Positions 8,048 to 17,490 of a stretch of DNA of 64,000 nucleotides are shown here, one piece after another. Position numbers and translations under genes: made by a program. The first letter of the stretch is position 1, and every line of letters starts with the position of its first letter. Below the pieces are notes generated by a model that did no database searches, had not been told where the DNA came from, and worked only from the letters and a program-made list of their open reading frames with translations. The DNA is from Futiania mangrovi (lineage in GTDB: Bacteria > Pseudomonadota > Alphaproteobacteria > Futianiales > Futianiaceae), in NCBI RefSeq assembly GCF_024158125.1, contig NZ_JAMZFT010000001.1:1364001-1428000 (forward strand), written 5' to 3'.

Positions 8048-8074
8048 TTTATCGCCTCGCGGGGGGCTTGGCAA
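8048..8074 (-). promoter_or_regulatory. Candidate promoter of tRNA-Glu
   Basis: Minus strand TTGCCA (8074-8069) and GATAAA (8053-8048), spaced 15 bases, ending 19 bases before the mature tRNA 5' end. The -10 is good and the spacing short, so this is a moderate call. Confidence 0.35.
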
Positions 8075-8104
8075 GACCGATCCGCGCAATTCTCCCCGGA
8101 AAAA

Positions 8105-9922
8105 TCATGCCTCTGCCAGGGCCACGTCGTCGATCTGGATCTCCACCGCATCAGCGCCCTTCCAGTCGTCGCGGCGCAGCTTTCCCGCGATGTGGAGATG
8201 GGTGCCGCGCGCCTCCTCCAGCGCCTTGCCGAGCGCTTCGCCGACCGCGCGGAAGGCCACGCCCTTCACCCGCGTGCCCGACGAATCGGCAAGCGAAAGG
8301 CGCAGGTGCGCCTCTCCCATCACCGACAGGTGCGCAATCCGCACACCGGTAAAGGCGAGGCGCGGCTGCGGATTGCCCGCACCGTAGGGGCCCGCCTTCT
8401 CCAGCAGGTCCACGAGATCCGCCGTTGCACCGCCCAGCGCAACCGCCCCGTCGATGTGGAGCGCGGCATCGGCCCGCGCGGCCTCCACGTCCGCTGCAAG
8501 CCGGTCCGCGAGAAAGGCTGAGAAGGCGTCGAGCGCATGCTCGGCAACGGTCAGGCCCGCCGCCATCGCGTGCCCGCCGCCTGCAACCAGCAACCCCTCG
8601 TCCGCCGCCGCGCGCACCGCGCGCCCCAGGTCGACACCGGCGATGGACCGGCCCGAGCCCTTGCCCATGCCGTTCTCCATGCCGATGACGATGGCCGGCC
8701 GGCCGTAGCGTTCCTTCAGCCGGCTCGCCACGATGCCGATGACGCCCGGATGCCATCCCTCGCCCGCCACGGTGACGACGGGCACAGCGTCGGCGCCCGA
8801 TATCTCGGCGCGGGCAAGCGCGGCGTCGAGGACCGCGGCCTCGATCTCCTTGCGCTCCCGGTTCCAGGCGTCGAGGTCGCACGCGATTGCAGCGGCCTCC
8901 TGCGGGTCGTCGAGGGCGAGCAGGCGGCTGCCCGCATCCGGCCGGCCCACGCGCCCGCCCGCATTGACGCGGGGGCCCAGCAGGAAACCCAGATGGTAGC
9001 AGTCGGGCCGCTGACGGAGTTTCGCCACGTCGGCAAGCGCGGCAAGCCCCGCATTGCCGCGCCGCGCCATGATCTGCAGCCCGCGCACGACGAGCGCACG
9101 ATTGGGGCCGGTGAGCGGCACCACGTCCGCAACGGTGCCGAGCGCCACGAGGTCGAGAAGCTGGACGAGGTCGGGCACGGGCCGGCCCGAGCGGTCGAAC
9201 CAGCCGCGGCCGCGCAACTCCCGCACCAGCGCGACAGCCAGCAGGAAGGTCACGCCAACCGCCGCAAGCTGGCCGAGACCGGAGCCGCAATCGGGCCGGT
9301 TCGGATTGATGTGGGCGAGAACGGGCAGCGGTGCGTCGCCTGTCTGGTGATGGTCGGAGACGACGATGTCGAGGCCAGCGTCGCGCGCGGCCCCCAGAAC
9401 CTCGTGCGCGGCGGCCCCGCAATCGACGGTCACGACGAGCGAGGCGCCCTTCTCCTTCAGCGCCAGCAGCGCCGGGAGGTTGGGGCCGTACCCCTCCGCC
9501 AGCCGGTCGGGAATGTGGACGGCCACCGGCGTGCCCAGCAGCCGCAGAAGGCGCACCAGAAGGGCCGAGGACGTCGCACCGTCGACGTCATAGTCGCCGA
9601 AGATGCCGACCTTCTCCCCTGCCTCCACCGCATCGGCGAGGCGGACCGCGCCCGCATCCATGTCGGCGATCAGCGAGGGGTCGGGCAGGTCCTCGCGCAG
9701 CGACGGCGCGAGATAGCGCTCGGCGGACGCCGGACTGACGCCACGGCCTGCGAGGACGCGGCCGATCACCTCCGGCACTCCGGCTGTCTGGGCGATGGCG
9801 AGAGCCGTACGGTCGCAATCGGCGCGGTGCACCCAGCGCCGCCCCGTGAGCGAACGGGCCACGCCGAGGGCAGAGATATCCGCCCCTGGCGCAGCGCCGG
9901 AGATCGTGTCGGTCATGGACAT
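8105..9922 (-). CDS. recJ: Single-stranded-DNA-specific exonuclease RecJ
   Basis: 605 residues, normal for RecJ. The DHH phosphoesterase core is clear: GDYDVDGATSSA (about 110-121), VTVDCGA and VSDHHQTG, the DHH motif that binds the catalytic Mn2+/Mg2+ ions. RVNAGGRVGRPD and the DHHA1 signature with GGHAMAAGLT follow, and a C-terminal OB-fold region completes it. It is a 5'-3' exonuclease acting in RecF-pathway recombination and mismatch and base-excision repair. The start gives MSMTDT; the second ATG two codons in is equally possible. It lies 49 bases downstream of glpX (9972). Confidence 0.95.
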   Translation of the reverse strand: MSMTDTISGAAPGADISALGVARSLTGRRWVHRADCDRTALAIAQTAGVPEVIGRVLAGRGVSPASAERYLAPSLREDLPDPSLIADMDAGAVRLADAVEAGEKVGIFGDYDVDGATSSALLVRLLRLLGTPVAVHIPDRLAEGYGPNLPALLALKEKGASLVVTVDCGAAAHEVLGAARDAGLDIVVSDHHQTGDAPLPVLAHINPNRPDCGSGLGQLAAVGVTFLLAVALVRELRGRGWFDRSGRPVPDLVQLLDLVALGTVADVVPLTGPNRALVVRGLQIMARRGNAGLAALADVAKLRQRPDCYHLGFLLGPRVNAGGRVGRPDAGSRLLALDDPQEAAAIACDLDAWNRERKEIEAAVLDAALARAEISGADAVPVVTVAGEGWHPGVIGIVASRLKERYGRPAIVIGMENGMGKGSGRSIAGVDLGRAVRAAADEGLLVAGGGHAMAAGLTVAEHALDAFSAFLADRLAADVEAARADAALHIDGAVALGGATADLVDLLEKAGPYGAGNPQPRLAFTGVRIAHLSVMGEAHLRLSLADSSGTRVKGVAFRAVGEALGKALEEARGTHLHIAGKLRRDDWKGADAVEIQIDDVALAEA

Positions 9923-9971
9923 GGGCCCCAGCCTAGCGGCTCGAACCCGATTCGGGCAGACGCGCGGCCGA

Positions 9972-10937
9972 TCAGCTGAACTTGCCGGGCTTCTGATGGC
10001 GCGCGGTGATCCAGCGCACGGTCTGCGTGGAAGAGCGCATGACGATGGAGTGCGTGGTGACGATGTGCCCTTCCCGCTTCACGCCGGAGAGCATCGAACC
10101 GCTCGTCACGCCGGTCGCGGCGAACATCACGTCGCCGGACGCCATCTCTTCCATCGCGTACTTCTTGTTGAGGTCGGTCACGCCGATGCGGTGGGCGCGC
10201 GCCTTCTCCTCCTCGTTGCGGAAGACGAGACGGCCCTGCATCTGTCCGCCGATGCAGCGCAGCGCGGCGGCCGCCAGCACGCCCTCGGGCGCGCCGCCGG
10301 TGCCGAGATAGATGTCGATGCCGGTCGCCGCGTCCGTCGTGTGGATCACGCCCGCCACGTCCCCGTCGGTGATGAGGCGGATCGAGGCGCCCGTGCTGCG
10401 CACGCGGTCGATGATGTCGGCATGGCGCGGCCGGTCGAGGATGCAGGCCGTGATCTCGCTCGGATGGCACTTCTTGGCGGTCGCGAGTTCCTTGATGTTC
10501 TCCGCCGGATCGGCGTCGAGGTCGACCACGCCAGCCGGCAGGCCCGGTCCGACCGCGATCTTGTCCATGTAGACGTCGGGCGCGTGCAGCAGGGAGCCGC
10601 CCTCCGCCATCGCGATCGTGGTCAGTGCGTTCGGCATGGCCTTCGCTGTCAGCGTCGTGCCCTCCAGCGGGTCGAGCGCGATGTCGACGTCCGGGCCGTC
10701 GCCGGTGCCCACCTCCTCGCCGATGAAGAGCATGGGGGCCTCGTCCCGCTCCCCCTCGCCGATCACGATACGCCCCTTGATCGGGAGCGTATTGAGCGCG
10801 CGGCGCATGGCGTCCACCGCCGCCTGGTCGGCCGCCTTCTCGTCACCGCGGCCGATGAGGCCGTAGCAGGCCACCGCGGCCGCCTCCGTCACCCGCACCA
10901 GCTCCAGCGTCAGGACGCGATCGAGCACACCGCCCAT
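9972..10937 (-). CDS. glpX: Fructose-1,6-bisphosphatase class II (GlpX)
   Basis: 321 residues, full GlpX length. Family motifs in order: IGRGDEKAADQAAVDAMR, IVIGEGERDEAPML, and the phosphatase metal motif DIALDPLEGT (about 105-114), then YLGTGGAPEGVLAAAALRC. The enzyme hydrolyses fructose-1,6-bisphosphate in gluconeogenesis. It follows homoserine dehydrogenase (68-base gap) and precedes recJ on the same strand, an arrangement common in alphaproteobacteria (hom-glpX-recJ). Confidence 0.95.
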   Translation of the reverse strand: MGGVLDRVLTLELVRVTEAAAVACYGLIGRGDEKAADQAAVDAMRRALNTLPIKGRIVIGEGERDEAPMLFIGEEVGTGDGPDVDIALDPLEGTTLTAKAMPNALTTIAMAEGGSLLHAPDVYMDKIAVGPGLPAGVVDLDADPAENIKELATAKKCHPSEITACILDRPRHADIIDRVRSTGASIRLITDGDVAGVIHTTDAATGIDIYLGTGGAPEGVLAAAALRCIGGQMQGRLVFRNEEEKARAHRIGVTDLNKKYAMEEMASGDVMFAATGVTSGSMLSGVKREGHIVTTHSIVMRSSTQTVRWITARHQKPGKFS

Positions 10938-11005
10938 GTTCCGTTCCCCTTCCCTTCAATGTCCGCCCGCGGTCCCGGTCTGCCGGAACGCCGTCGCAAG
11001 GCGTA

Positions 11006-12298
11006 TCAGCTTCCTACCACGCGAATGAGGTGCGGCGCTTCCCGCACCGTGTCGAAGGCCGAGATCTCGGCCAGCGCCGCCTGCATCTCCGCCTCGCGCG
11101 TCTCATGCGTGATGATCACGACGGGCACCGCCGCACCCGGCGCGCGACCCCGCTGTATCATCTGATCGATTGACACTTCGTGACGGGCGAGCGTCGTCGT
11201 GATCGCCGCCATCACGCCCGGCTTGTCCACCACCGTGAGCCGCAGGTAGTAGACGCCCACCCGCTCCGCGATGTCGATCGGCGCGACGTCCGAGAGCGTT
11301 CCCACGGGCTGGCCGAACACCGGAAGTCGCAGGCCCCGCGCGATATCGACGAGGTCTGCAACCACCGCCGAAGCTGTCGGCCCCTCGCCCGCGCCGCGCC
11401 CGACGAGGATCGTGCGCCCCACAGCGTCCCCCTCGGTCACCACCGCGTTCTCCACACCGTCCACGTCGGCAATGGGCGCGCCGAGCGGCACCATGCACGG
11501 ATGTACGCGCTGGTCGACCCCGTCACCGCGCCGCCGCGCCATGCCCAGAAGCTTGATCCGGTAGCCAAGTTCGCGGGCGAAGGCGATGTCCTCGGCCGAG
11601 ACCTGCTCGATCCCCTCCACGTGCACGGCGTCGAAATTGACCGGCATGCCGAAGGCGACGGCGGCGAGGATCGCCAGCTTGTGCGCCGTGTCGATGCCGC
11701 CGACGTCGAAGGTCGGATCGGCCTCGGCATAGCCCAGCGCCTGCGCCTCCCGCAGCACCAGTTCGAAGGCGCGCCCGCTCGTCTCCATGTCGGAGAGGAT
11801 GTAGTTGCAGGTGCCGTTCAGGATTCCGTAGACGCGATCGATGCGGTTGGCCGCAAGGCCCTCCTTCAGCGCCTTGATGACGGGGATGCCGCCGGCGACC
11901 GCCGCCTCGAATGCGAGCGCGAGGCCGCGGTCCTCGGCCAGCGTGGCGAGCCGCGTGCCGTGCGTCGCGATGAGCGCCTTGTTGGCGGTCACCACGTCCT
12001 TGCCGGCACCGAGCGCGGCCTCCACCGTCTCCAGCGCGGCGCCGTTTGCACCGCCCATGACCTCGACGACCACATCGACGTCGTCGCGCACGGCCAGCGC
12101 GCGCGGATCGTCCTCCCACGCGACGCCCGAAAGGTCGATGCCCCGGTCCTTCGTCCGGTCGCGCGCCGAAACCGCGGTCACGGCGATACGGCGGCCGCAG
12201 CGCGCGGCGATCAGGTCGCCGTTCGTTTCGAGAATTTTCAGCACACCGGCGCCGACGGTGCCGACCCCGGCCAATCCCACCCGAATCGTCTGGCTCAC
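11006..12298 (-). CDS. hom: Homoserine dehydrogenase
   Basis: 430 residues. The N-terminal Rossmann fold starts VGLAGVGTVGAGVLKIL (7-23); the catalytic region shows NGTCNYIL and EADPTFDVGGIDTAHKLAILA; a C-terminal ACT domain begins around residue 350 (YYLRLTVVDKPGVMAAIT), suggesting threonine feedback. It reduces aspartate semialdehyde to homoserine, feeding threonine and methionine; metY in this window uses the homoserine branch. The GTG start overlaps the aminotransferase stop (GTGA), so the two are co-translated. Confidence 0.95.
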   Translation of the reverse strand: MSQTIRVGLAGVGTVGAGVLKILETNGDLIAARCGRRIAVTAVSARDRTKDRGIDLSGVAWEDDPRALAVRDDVDVVVEVMGGANGAALETVEAALGAGKDVVTANKALIATHGTRLATLAEDRGLALAFEAAVAGGIPVIKALKEGLAANRIDRVYGILNGTCNYILSDMETSGRAFELVLREAQALGYAEADPTFDVGGIDTAHKLAILAAVAFGMPVNFDAVHVEGIEQVSAEDIAFARELGYRIKLLGMARRRGDGVDQRVHPCMVPLGAPIADVDGVENAVVTEGDAVGRTILVGRGAGEGPTASAVVADLVDIARGLRLPVFGQPVGTLSDVAPIDIAERVGVYYLRLTVVDKPGVMAAITTTLARHEVSIDQMIQRGRAPGAAVPVVIITHETREAEMQAALAEISAFDTVREAPHLIRVVGS

Positions 12299-13524
12299 GT
12301 TTCCCCCGCGCGGTCCTGTTCCGCCTTGTCGTCAGAGAGGTTGTGCGTGCCGGTTTGCAGCAGCCTCTTCACACTGCGCGCGGCCTGGCGGATCCGGTGC
12401 TCGTTCTCGACGAGGCCAATACGCACATAGCCCTCGCCATGCTCCCCGAAGCCGATTCCCGGCGCGACCGCCACGTCGGCTTCCTGCAACAGCAGCTTGG
12501 AGAAGCCGAGCGAGCCGAGGTCCCGGAACCGCTCCGGCACCGGGGCCCAGGCGAACATCGTCGCGGGCGGGGCCGGGATGTCCCAGCCCGCGCGCCCCAT
12601 CGCCTCGACGAGGGTGTCGCGGCGCGACTTGTAGACCGCGCGGATCTCGTCCACGCAGTCCTGCGGGCCGTTGAGCGCCGCGGTCGCCGCCACCTGGATC
12701 GGCGTGAACGCGCCATAGTCCAGATAGGACTTGATCCGCCCCAGCGCGGAAATCAGCCGCTCGTTCCCGACGCCGAAACCGATGCGCCAGCCCGGCATCG
12801 AATAGGTCTTGGACAGCGAGGTGAACTCCACCGCGATGTCGCGCGCGCCCTCCACCTCGAGGATCGAGGGCGGCGGGTTGCCGTCGAAATAGATCTCGGA
12901 ATAGGCGAGATCGGAGAGGATGTAGATGTCGTGCTTCTTCGCGAAGGCGACCGCGCGCCGATAGAAGTCGAGGTCCACGACCTGCGCCGTCGGGTTCGAC
13001 GGGAAGCTGAGCACCATCATCGACGGCGGCGGCACGGAATGATGCACCGCACGCTCCAGCCCCTCCAGGAACTGCTCCGGATCGGTCGCCGGGATCTGCC
13101 GGATCGCGGCGCCCGCAATGATGAAGCCGAAGGCGTGGATCGGGTAGCTGGGGCTCGGCACCAGGATCACGTCGCCCGGCGCGGTCACGGCCTGCGCGAG
13201 GTTCGCCAGCCCCTCCTTGGAGCCGAGGGTGACGATCACCTCCCGCTCCGGATCGAGCTTCACGCCGAAGCGCCGCTCGTAATAGGCGGCCTGCGCGCGC
13301 CGAAGGCCGGGGATACCGCGGGACATGGAGTAGCGGTTGATCCGCGGCTTGCCCATCGTCTCCACCAGCTTGTCGACGATGTGCTGCGGCGTCGGCATGT
13401 CGGGGTTGCCCATGCCGAAGTCGATGATGTCGGCACCGCGGGCGCGGGCCTGTGCCTTGAGACGGTTGACCTCTTCGAAGACGTAAGGTGGCAGGCGGCG
13501 GATTCGGTGAAACTCGGAGGTCAT
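12295..13524 (-). CDS. PLP-dependent aminotransferase (AlaC / LL-DAP aminotransferase-like)
   Basis: 409 residues, fold type I class I/II aminotransferase. The PLP lysine is Lys239 in SLSKTYSMPGWRIGF; FGMGNPDMPTP, GSKEGLANL, PSPSYPIHAF and SFPSNPTA are typical of the AlaC group. In alphaproteobacteria this gene sits just before hom and is usually annotated LL-diaminopimelate aminotransferase or alanine transaminase; overlap with hom points to aspartate-family or alanine metabolism. The substrate cannot be fixed from sequence. Start chosen at MTSEFHRIRRLPPY, the conserved opening; the upstream in-frame extension is not family-like. Confidence 0.88.
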   Translation of the reverse strand: MTSEFHRIRRLPPYVFEEVNRLKAQARARGADIIDFGMGNPDMPTPQHIVDKLVETMGKPRINRYSMSRGIPGLRRAQAAYYERRFGVKLDPEREVIVTLGSKEGLANLAQAVTAPGDVILVPSPSYPIHAFGFIIAGAAIRQIPATDPEQFLEGLERAVHHSVPPPSMMVLSFPSNPTAQVVDLDFYRRAVAFAKKHDIYILSDLAYSEIYFDGNPPPSILEVEGARDIAVEFTSLSKTYSMPGWRIGFGVGNERLISALGRIKSYLDYGAFTPIQVAATAALNGPQDCVDEIRAVYKSRRDTLVEAMGRAGWDIPAPPATMFAWAPVPERFRDLGSLGFSKLLLQEADVAVAPGIGFGEHGEGYVRIGLVENEHRIRQAARSVKRLLQTGTHNLSDDKAEQDRAGET

Positions 13525-13662
13525 GGCTCTTCGCGCGCTCGATGGCTGGGCGGGGCCGGAGACGCGCTCCGACCCCCTTGGAAGCCGCGACTTATAACGG
13601 GAGTTGCAGCCGCGTTCCACACCCTTCACCAATGAAGGGCCCTGCAGCGTGCGCAGCCCTTG

Positions 13663-13941
13663 TCAGCGCGCCGTCCCACCCCCATAGAGAACGGAGGCGG
13701 CGTCCTGTTCGGCCCGCATCCGCGTCACCTCCGCATCGAGGGCCGCGGCACGGGCGCGCAGGTCGGCAATCTCGGCCGTGCGCGCCTCGGCGCTCGCCTC
13801 CGGCTGGGGCACGGGCGGCACCTCGACGATGCGCGGATAGCTGCCGTTGCCCGAGGCGCAGCCCGCGAGCGTGGCGGCGAGGCCGAGTACGAGGAGAGGC
13901 CGGGGCCGAATCCGTGGCGACCCTTGTGATGTGATGGTCAT
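13663..13941 (-). CDS. Small putative lipoprotein
   Basis: 92 residues. A basic N-terminus and hydrophobic stretch LLVLGLAATLAGC end in a lipobox (LAG-Cys28), so it is probably lipidated at Cys28 and sent to the envelope. After a Pro-rich linker the remainder is a predicted helix of the coiled-coil type (AEIADLRARAAALDAEVTRM), ending in LYGGG. I do not recognise a family. It diverges from phaC (start 14038, 97 bases away) and follows nothing obvious; no function is assigned. The coding bias and clear signal make it likely real. Confidence 0.6.
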   Translation of the reverse strand: MTITSQGSPRIRPRPLLVLGLAATLAGCASGNGSYPRIVEVPPVPQPEASAEARTAEIADLRARAAALDAEVTRMRAEQDAASVLYGGGTAR

Positions 13942-14037
13942 GGGCGCACGATACGTGAGGAGAGCCGCTTCGCCAATGCGCCGGAGCGCGTGCATGGCGG
14001 CGGCGGTGAGGTTCGACGCAGGGAAAGGCCGGTTCCG

Positions 14038-15873
14038 ATGAGCGACAAGGGTCATAAGACAGGCGCGGGAGAGAAGGCCGGCACGGCGGAGACGCCCCTG
14101 CCGGATCCGACGGCGTTCGCCGCCAACATGATGAAGGTGTCGGCCCGCAGCCAGCGCCTGATCTCCGATTTCCTGTCGCGCCAGGGCACCGAAGACCAGG
14201 GGCCGCAGATCCCCGACCCGATGAACCTCGCGCAGGCCTTCACGAGCCTGATGACGGCCGTCGCCGCGCATCCGCAGAAGGTGGCGGACGCGCAGATGTC
14301 GTTGTGGGCGAACTATCTCGATCTCTGGCAGACGGCGGCGAGCCGCATGGCCGGCAACGAGGCCGCGCCGAAGGTTGCGCCCGAGCGCGGCGACAAGCGC
14401 TTCAAGGACGCCGGCTGGAACGAGGCCGTGTTCGACTTCATCAAGCAATCCTATCTCGTCACCGCGCGCTGGATCATGGAAACGGTGCACGACATCGACA
14501 CGGAGCTTGAGCCGAAGGACCGCCAGAAGCTGGAGTTCTACACCAAGCAGTTCGTGGACGCGCTCTCGCCCTCCAACTTCGTGATGACGAACCCCGAGGT
14601 GCTGCGCGCCACGGTGGAGAGCAACGGCGAGAACCTCGTGCGCGGGCTCGAAAACCTGTTGGAGGATCTGGAGCGCGGCAAGGGCAAGATCGCGATCCGC
14701 CAGACCGATCTCGATGCGTTCGAGGTGGGGCGCAACCTCGCGCTGACGCCCGGCAAGGTGATCTACCAGAACGACCTGATGCAGCTTCTGCAATACACGC
14801 CGACGACAGAGACCGTGTACAGGCAGCCGCTGCTCATCATCCCGCCGTGGATCAACAAGTTCTACATCCTCGACCTGCAGCCGAAGAACTCCTTCATCAA
14901 GTGGGCGGTGGCGCAGGGATACACGGTCTTCGTCGTCTCCTGGGTGAACCCGGACGAACGGCAGGCCGACAAGACCTTCGAGGACTATATGAAGGAGGGC
15001 ATCTTCGCCGCCCTCGACGCGATCGAGAAGGCGACGGGGGAGCGGCAGGTCTCGGCCATCGGTTATTGCATCGGCGGAACGCTGCTCACCGCCACCCTCT
15101 CGCTGATGGCGGCGCGCGGCGACGACCGCATCGCCAACGCCACCTTCTTCGCCTCGCAGTCCGACTTCAAGGAAGCAGGCGAACTGACCGTCTTCATCGA
15201 CGAGCCGCAGATCGACCACCTGGAAGAGCAGATGAAGAGCCGCGGGGGCTATCTCGAAGGCTCGAAGATGGCGAACGCGTTCAACATGCTGCGCTCGAAC
15301 GACCTGATCTGGTCCTTCGTCGTCAACAACTACCTGCTGGGCAAGGATCCGTTCCCGTTCGACCTGCTCTACTGGAACTCCGATTCCACGAACATGCCGT
15401 ACCGGATGCACGCGTTCTACCTGCGCGAATGCTATCTGAAGAACAACCTGGCCGAGGGCCGCATGGTGCTGGGGGGCGAGAAGCTCGACGTCGGCAAGAT
15501 CAAGATCCCGATCTACATGCAGTCCTCGAAGGAGGACCACATCGCGCCGGTGAAGTCGGTCTACCGCGGGGCGAAGCTCTATGGCGGGCCGGTGCGCTTC
15601 ATGGTGGCGGGCTCGGGCCACATCGCAGGCGTCATCAACCACCCCGACGCCAACAAGTACCAGCACTGGCTGAGCGAGGTGCGCAAGCTACCCCCCACCT
15701 TCGAGCAATGGTTCGAGAAGGCGACGGAATATCCCGGCTCCTGGTGGCTGGACTGGGACAAGTGGCTGTCGCGCAAGTCCGGGCCGAAGGTGCCCGCCCG
15801 CAAGCCGGGAGACGGCAAGCTCGCACCAATCGAGGACGCGCCGGGCTCCTATGTGAAGATGAAGGGCGGCTGA
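14038..15873 (+). CDS. phaC: Class I poly(3-hydroxyalkanoate) synthase
   Basis: 611 residues, the usual class I length. The alpha/beta-hydrolase lipase-box variant GYCIGG places the catalytic Cys at 344; the N-terminal PhaC domain (about 100-270) and NPWINKFYILDL-like substrate segment (PPWINKFYILDL) are present, and SGHIAGVINHP supplies the catalytic His. It polymerises 3-hydroxybutyryl-CoA into storage PHB granules. Start at 14038 (MSDKGHKTG) has GGAAAGG upstream; an earlier ATG (13990) is in frame but adds an Arg-rich tail not expected of the family. No phaA, phaB, phaR or phasin gene is adjacent. Confidence 0.95.
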   Translation: MSDKGHKTGAGEKAGTAETPLPDPTAFAANMMKVSARSQRLISDFLSRQGTEDQGPQIPDPMNLAQAFTSLMTAVAAHPQKVADAQMSLWANYLDLWQTAASRMAGNEAAPKVAPERGDKRFKDAGWNEAVFDFIKQSYLVTARWIMETVHDIDTELEPKDRQKLEFYTKQFVDALSPSNFVMTNPEVLRATVESNGENLVRGLENLLEDLERGKGKIAIRQTDLDAFEVGRNLALTPGKVIYQNDLMQLLQYTPTTETVYRQPLLIIPPWINKFYILDLQPKNSFIKWAVAQGYTVFVVSWVNPDERQADKTFEDYMKEGIFAALDAIEKATGERQVSAIGYCIGGTLLTATLSLMAARGDDRIANATFFASQSDFKEAGELTVFIDEPQIDHLEEQMKSRGGYLEGSKMANAFNMLRSNDLIWSFVVNNYLLGKDPFPFDLLYWNSDSTNMPYRMHAFYLRECYLKNNLAEGRMVLGGEKLDVGKIKIPIYMQSSKEDHIAPVKSVYRGAKLYGGPVRFMVAGSGHIAGVINHPDANKYQHWLSEVRKLPPTFEQWFEKATEYPGSWWLDWDKWLSRKSGPKVPARKPGDGKLAPIEDAPGSYVKMKGG

Positions 15874-15899
15874 AGGCGGAATTCCGAGCGCCCTCTCCG

Positions 15900-16281
15900 T
15901 CGCTTATCCCGGGGCTCGTTTCTGGGAAACCCTGCCCCCTCCCCCGTCATCCCCGGCCCCCGTGCCGGGGAGCCATTATCGCTGACGGAGGCGGACGAAG
16001 CGAAAGCGGTCGCCGCCGCCCCCTTCAAGAGGCAGCCGCCCCGGGCATGGGCCCTCGGGACAAGCCCAAGGGCGACATTTCCATGAAAGCGTCATTCCCG
16101 GGCTTATGCCGGCGAAACGCTCGCGCCCCCTCCCCCGTCATCCCCGGCCCCCGTGCCGGGGATCTATTATCGCTGACGGAGGCGGACGAAGCGAAAGCGG
16201 TGGCCGCCACCACCTTCAAGAGGCAGCCGCCCCGGGCATGGCCCCTCGGGACAAGCCCGAGGGCGACACATCTGCAAAAGC
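15900..16281 (+). repeat. Two tandem copies of a 191-bp palindrome-bearing intergenic repeat
   Basis: The only gene-free stretch over 300 bases (15874-16325) is filled by two direct repeats at an exact 191-base offset. From 15941-16080 against 16132-16271 I count about 9 differences in 140 bases with no gaps; the preceding 40 bases match less well. Each unit holds two inverted repeats: CCCCGGC...GCCGGGG (15951-15970 and 16142-16161) and CCCTCGGG-ACAAG-CCCGAGGG (perfect in copy 2 at 16243-16263, one mismatch in copy 1). It resembles intergenic repeat families of alphaproteobacteria. No convincing coding sequence lies in it. Confidence 0.85.
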
Positions 16282-16325
16282 CGTCAGTCTCTGAGGCACG
16301 AGGCCCGAAAGCGGCGCTCACGCCC

Positions 16326-17363
16326 TCACGGAAACAGCGGAAGCTGGTCGATGCCCATGGTCTCCGGGTAGCCGAGCATGAGGTTCATGTTCTGGATCGC
16401 CTGGCCGCTCGCGCCCTTCACGAGGTTGTCGAGGGCTGAGAGCACGATCACCCGGTCGGGCGCGCGGTCCTGCACGACCCCGATGTGGACGTAGTTCGAG
16501 CCGCGCACGTGATGCGTCGAGGGCACCTTGCCTGCGGGCAGGACATGCACGAACGGCTCGTCCGCGTAAGCCTCGGCAAGGCAGGCGCGCACCGCATCCG
16601 CACCGCCCGCCGCCCGCACATAGCAGGTGGCGAGGATGCCGCGGTTCATCGGCACGAGATGCGGCGTGAAGCTCGCGAGCACGGGCGTGCCGGCGGCCTT
16701 CGTGAACTCCTGGTCGAGCTCGGCCATGTGCCGGTGACGCCCAACGCCATAGGCGGCAAAGCCCTCCCCCACCTCGGCGAAGAGTGTGTTCTCCTTCGGC
16801 GCACGGCCCGCCCCCGTCACACCCGACTTCGCGTCGATCACGATGGGATCGGGCGCGATGACCTTCTCCCGCAGCGCAGGCAGCAGCGCGAGCAGCGCGG
16901 TCGCGACATAGCAGCCGGTGTTGGCGACGACGCGCGCCGACCGGATCCGGTCGCGGTAGACCTCCGGCAGGCCGAAGACGACCTCTTTCTGAAGGTCGAG
17001 CGCGGCATGGTCGTGCCCGTACCATTCGGCGTATTTCGCCGGGTCCTCCAGCCGGAAGTCGGCGGAGAGGTCGACGACTTTCAGGTGCGCGGGCAGGTCC
17101 TTCACGACGCGCTGGGTCGTCGCATGCGGCAGGCCGCAGAAGACCGCGTCGATGCCGGACCAGTCGACCTCCTCCATGGAGACGAGCGGCGGCAGGTCGA
17201 GGCCGGCAAAGTGCGGGAAGACGTCTGCCATCTCCTGCCCGGCCTTCCGGTCGGCGGTGATGGCGGCGATGGTCATGCGCGGGTGACGCGCGGCCAGACG
17301 GACCAGTTCCGCGCCCGTGTAGCCGGATGCCCCGAGAATGGCGATGCGTGTCTTGTCCGTCAT
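16326..17363 (-). CDS. argC: N-acetyl-gamma-glutamyl-phosphate reductase
   Basis: 345 residues. NAD(P)-binding [20 protein letters not shown] at the N-terminus, the catalytic Cys in [13 protein letters not shown] (about 153), and [11 protein letters not shown]. It reduces N-acetyl-glutamyl phosphate to the semialdehyde, step three of arginine synthesis. It lies downstream of rpsI, but a strong terminator between them (17428-17458) suggests its own promoter. Position after rplM-rpsI is conserved in alphaproteobacteria. Confidence 0.95.
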   Translation of the reverse strand: MTDKTRIAILGASGYTGAELVRLAARHPRMTIAAITADRKAGQEMADVFPHFAGLDLPPLVSMEEVDWSGIDAVFCGLPHATTQRVVKDLPAHLKVVDLSADFRLEDPAKYAEWYGHDHAALDLQKEVVFGLPEVYRDRIRSARVVANTGCYVATALLALLPALREKVIAPDPIVIDAKSGVTGAGRAPKENTLFAEVGEGFAAYGVGRHRHMAELDQEFTKAAGTPVLASFTPHLVPMNRGILATCYVRAAGGADAVRACLAEAYADEPFVHVLPAGKVPSTHHVRGSNYVHIGVVQDRAPDRVIVLSALDNLVKGASGQAIQNMNLMLGYPETMGIDQLPLFP

Positions 17364-17427
17364 GGTCCTTCAACTCCCGAAATGTCGTTGGCCGGGTCTT
17401 GCCTCGATTGCCGTCCGGCTGGGCAAA

Positions 17428-17458
17428 GAAAAAGGGCGGCCAACCCGGCCGCCCTTTC
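17428..17458 (-). terminator. Rho-independent terminator after rpsI
   Basis: Perfect inverted repeat AAAGGGCGGCC / GGCCGCCCTTT around a 5-base loop. On the minus strand it is followed by TTTTTCTTT, so it should end the rplM-rpsI transcript before argC. Confidence 0.85.
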
Positions 17459-17490
17459 GTAACCCCTGAAGCGGGGATAGGGGAAGCGGA

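Noticed and set aside
4904-11165. Long plus-strand frames (for example 4904-5953, 6065-7270, 8537-9979, 9795-11165)
   Set aside because: All are antisense to well-identified genes (cysI, cobA, recJ, glpX) and show no family motif; Arg/His-rich translations are typical of GC-rich shadows.
13990-14037. Upstream ATG as the phaC start
   Set aside because: It adds an Arg/Gly-rich tail unlike PhaC proteins, and the ATG at 14038 has a ribosome-binding site and the usual opening.
15900-16281. CRISPR array
   Set aside because: Only two long units at a 191-base offset, no short repeats with unique spacers and no cas genes.
16025-16321. Minus-strand frame inside the tandem repeat as a gene
   Set aside because: It is repeat-derived: its peptide repeats with the 191-bp unit and contains no known domain or ribosome-binding site.
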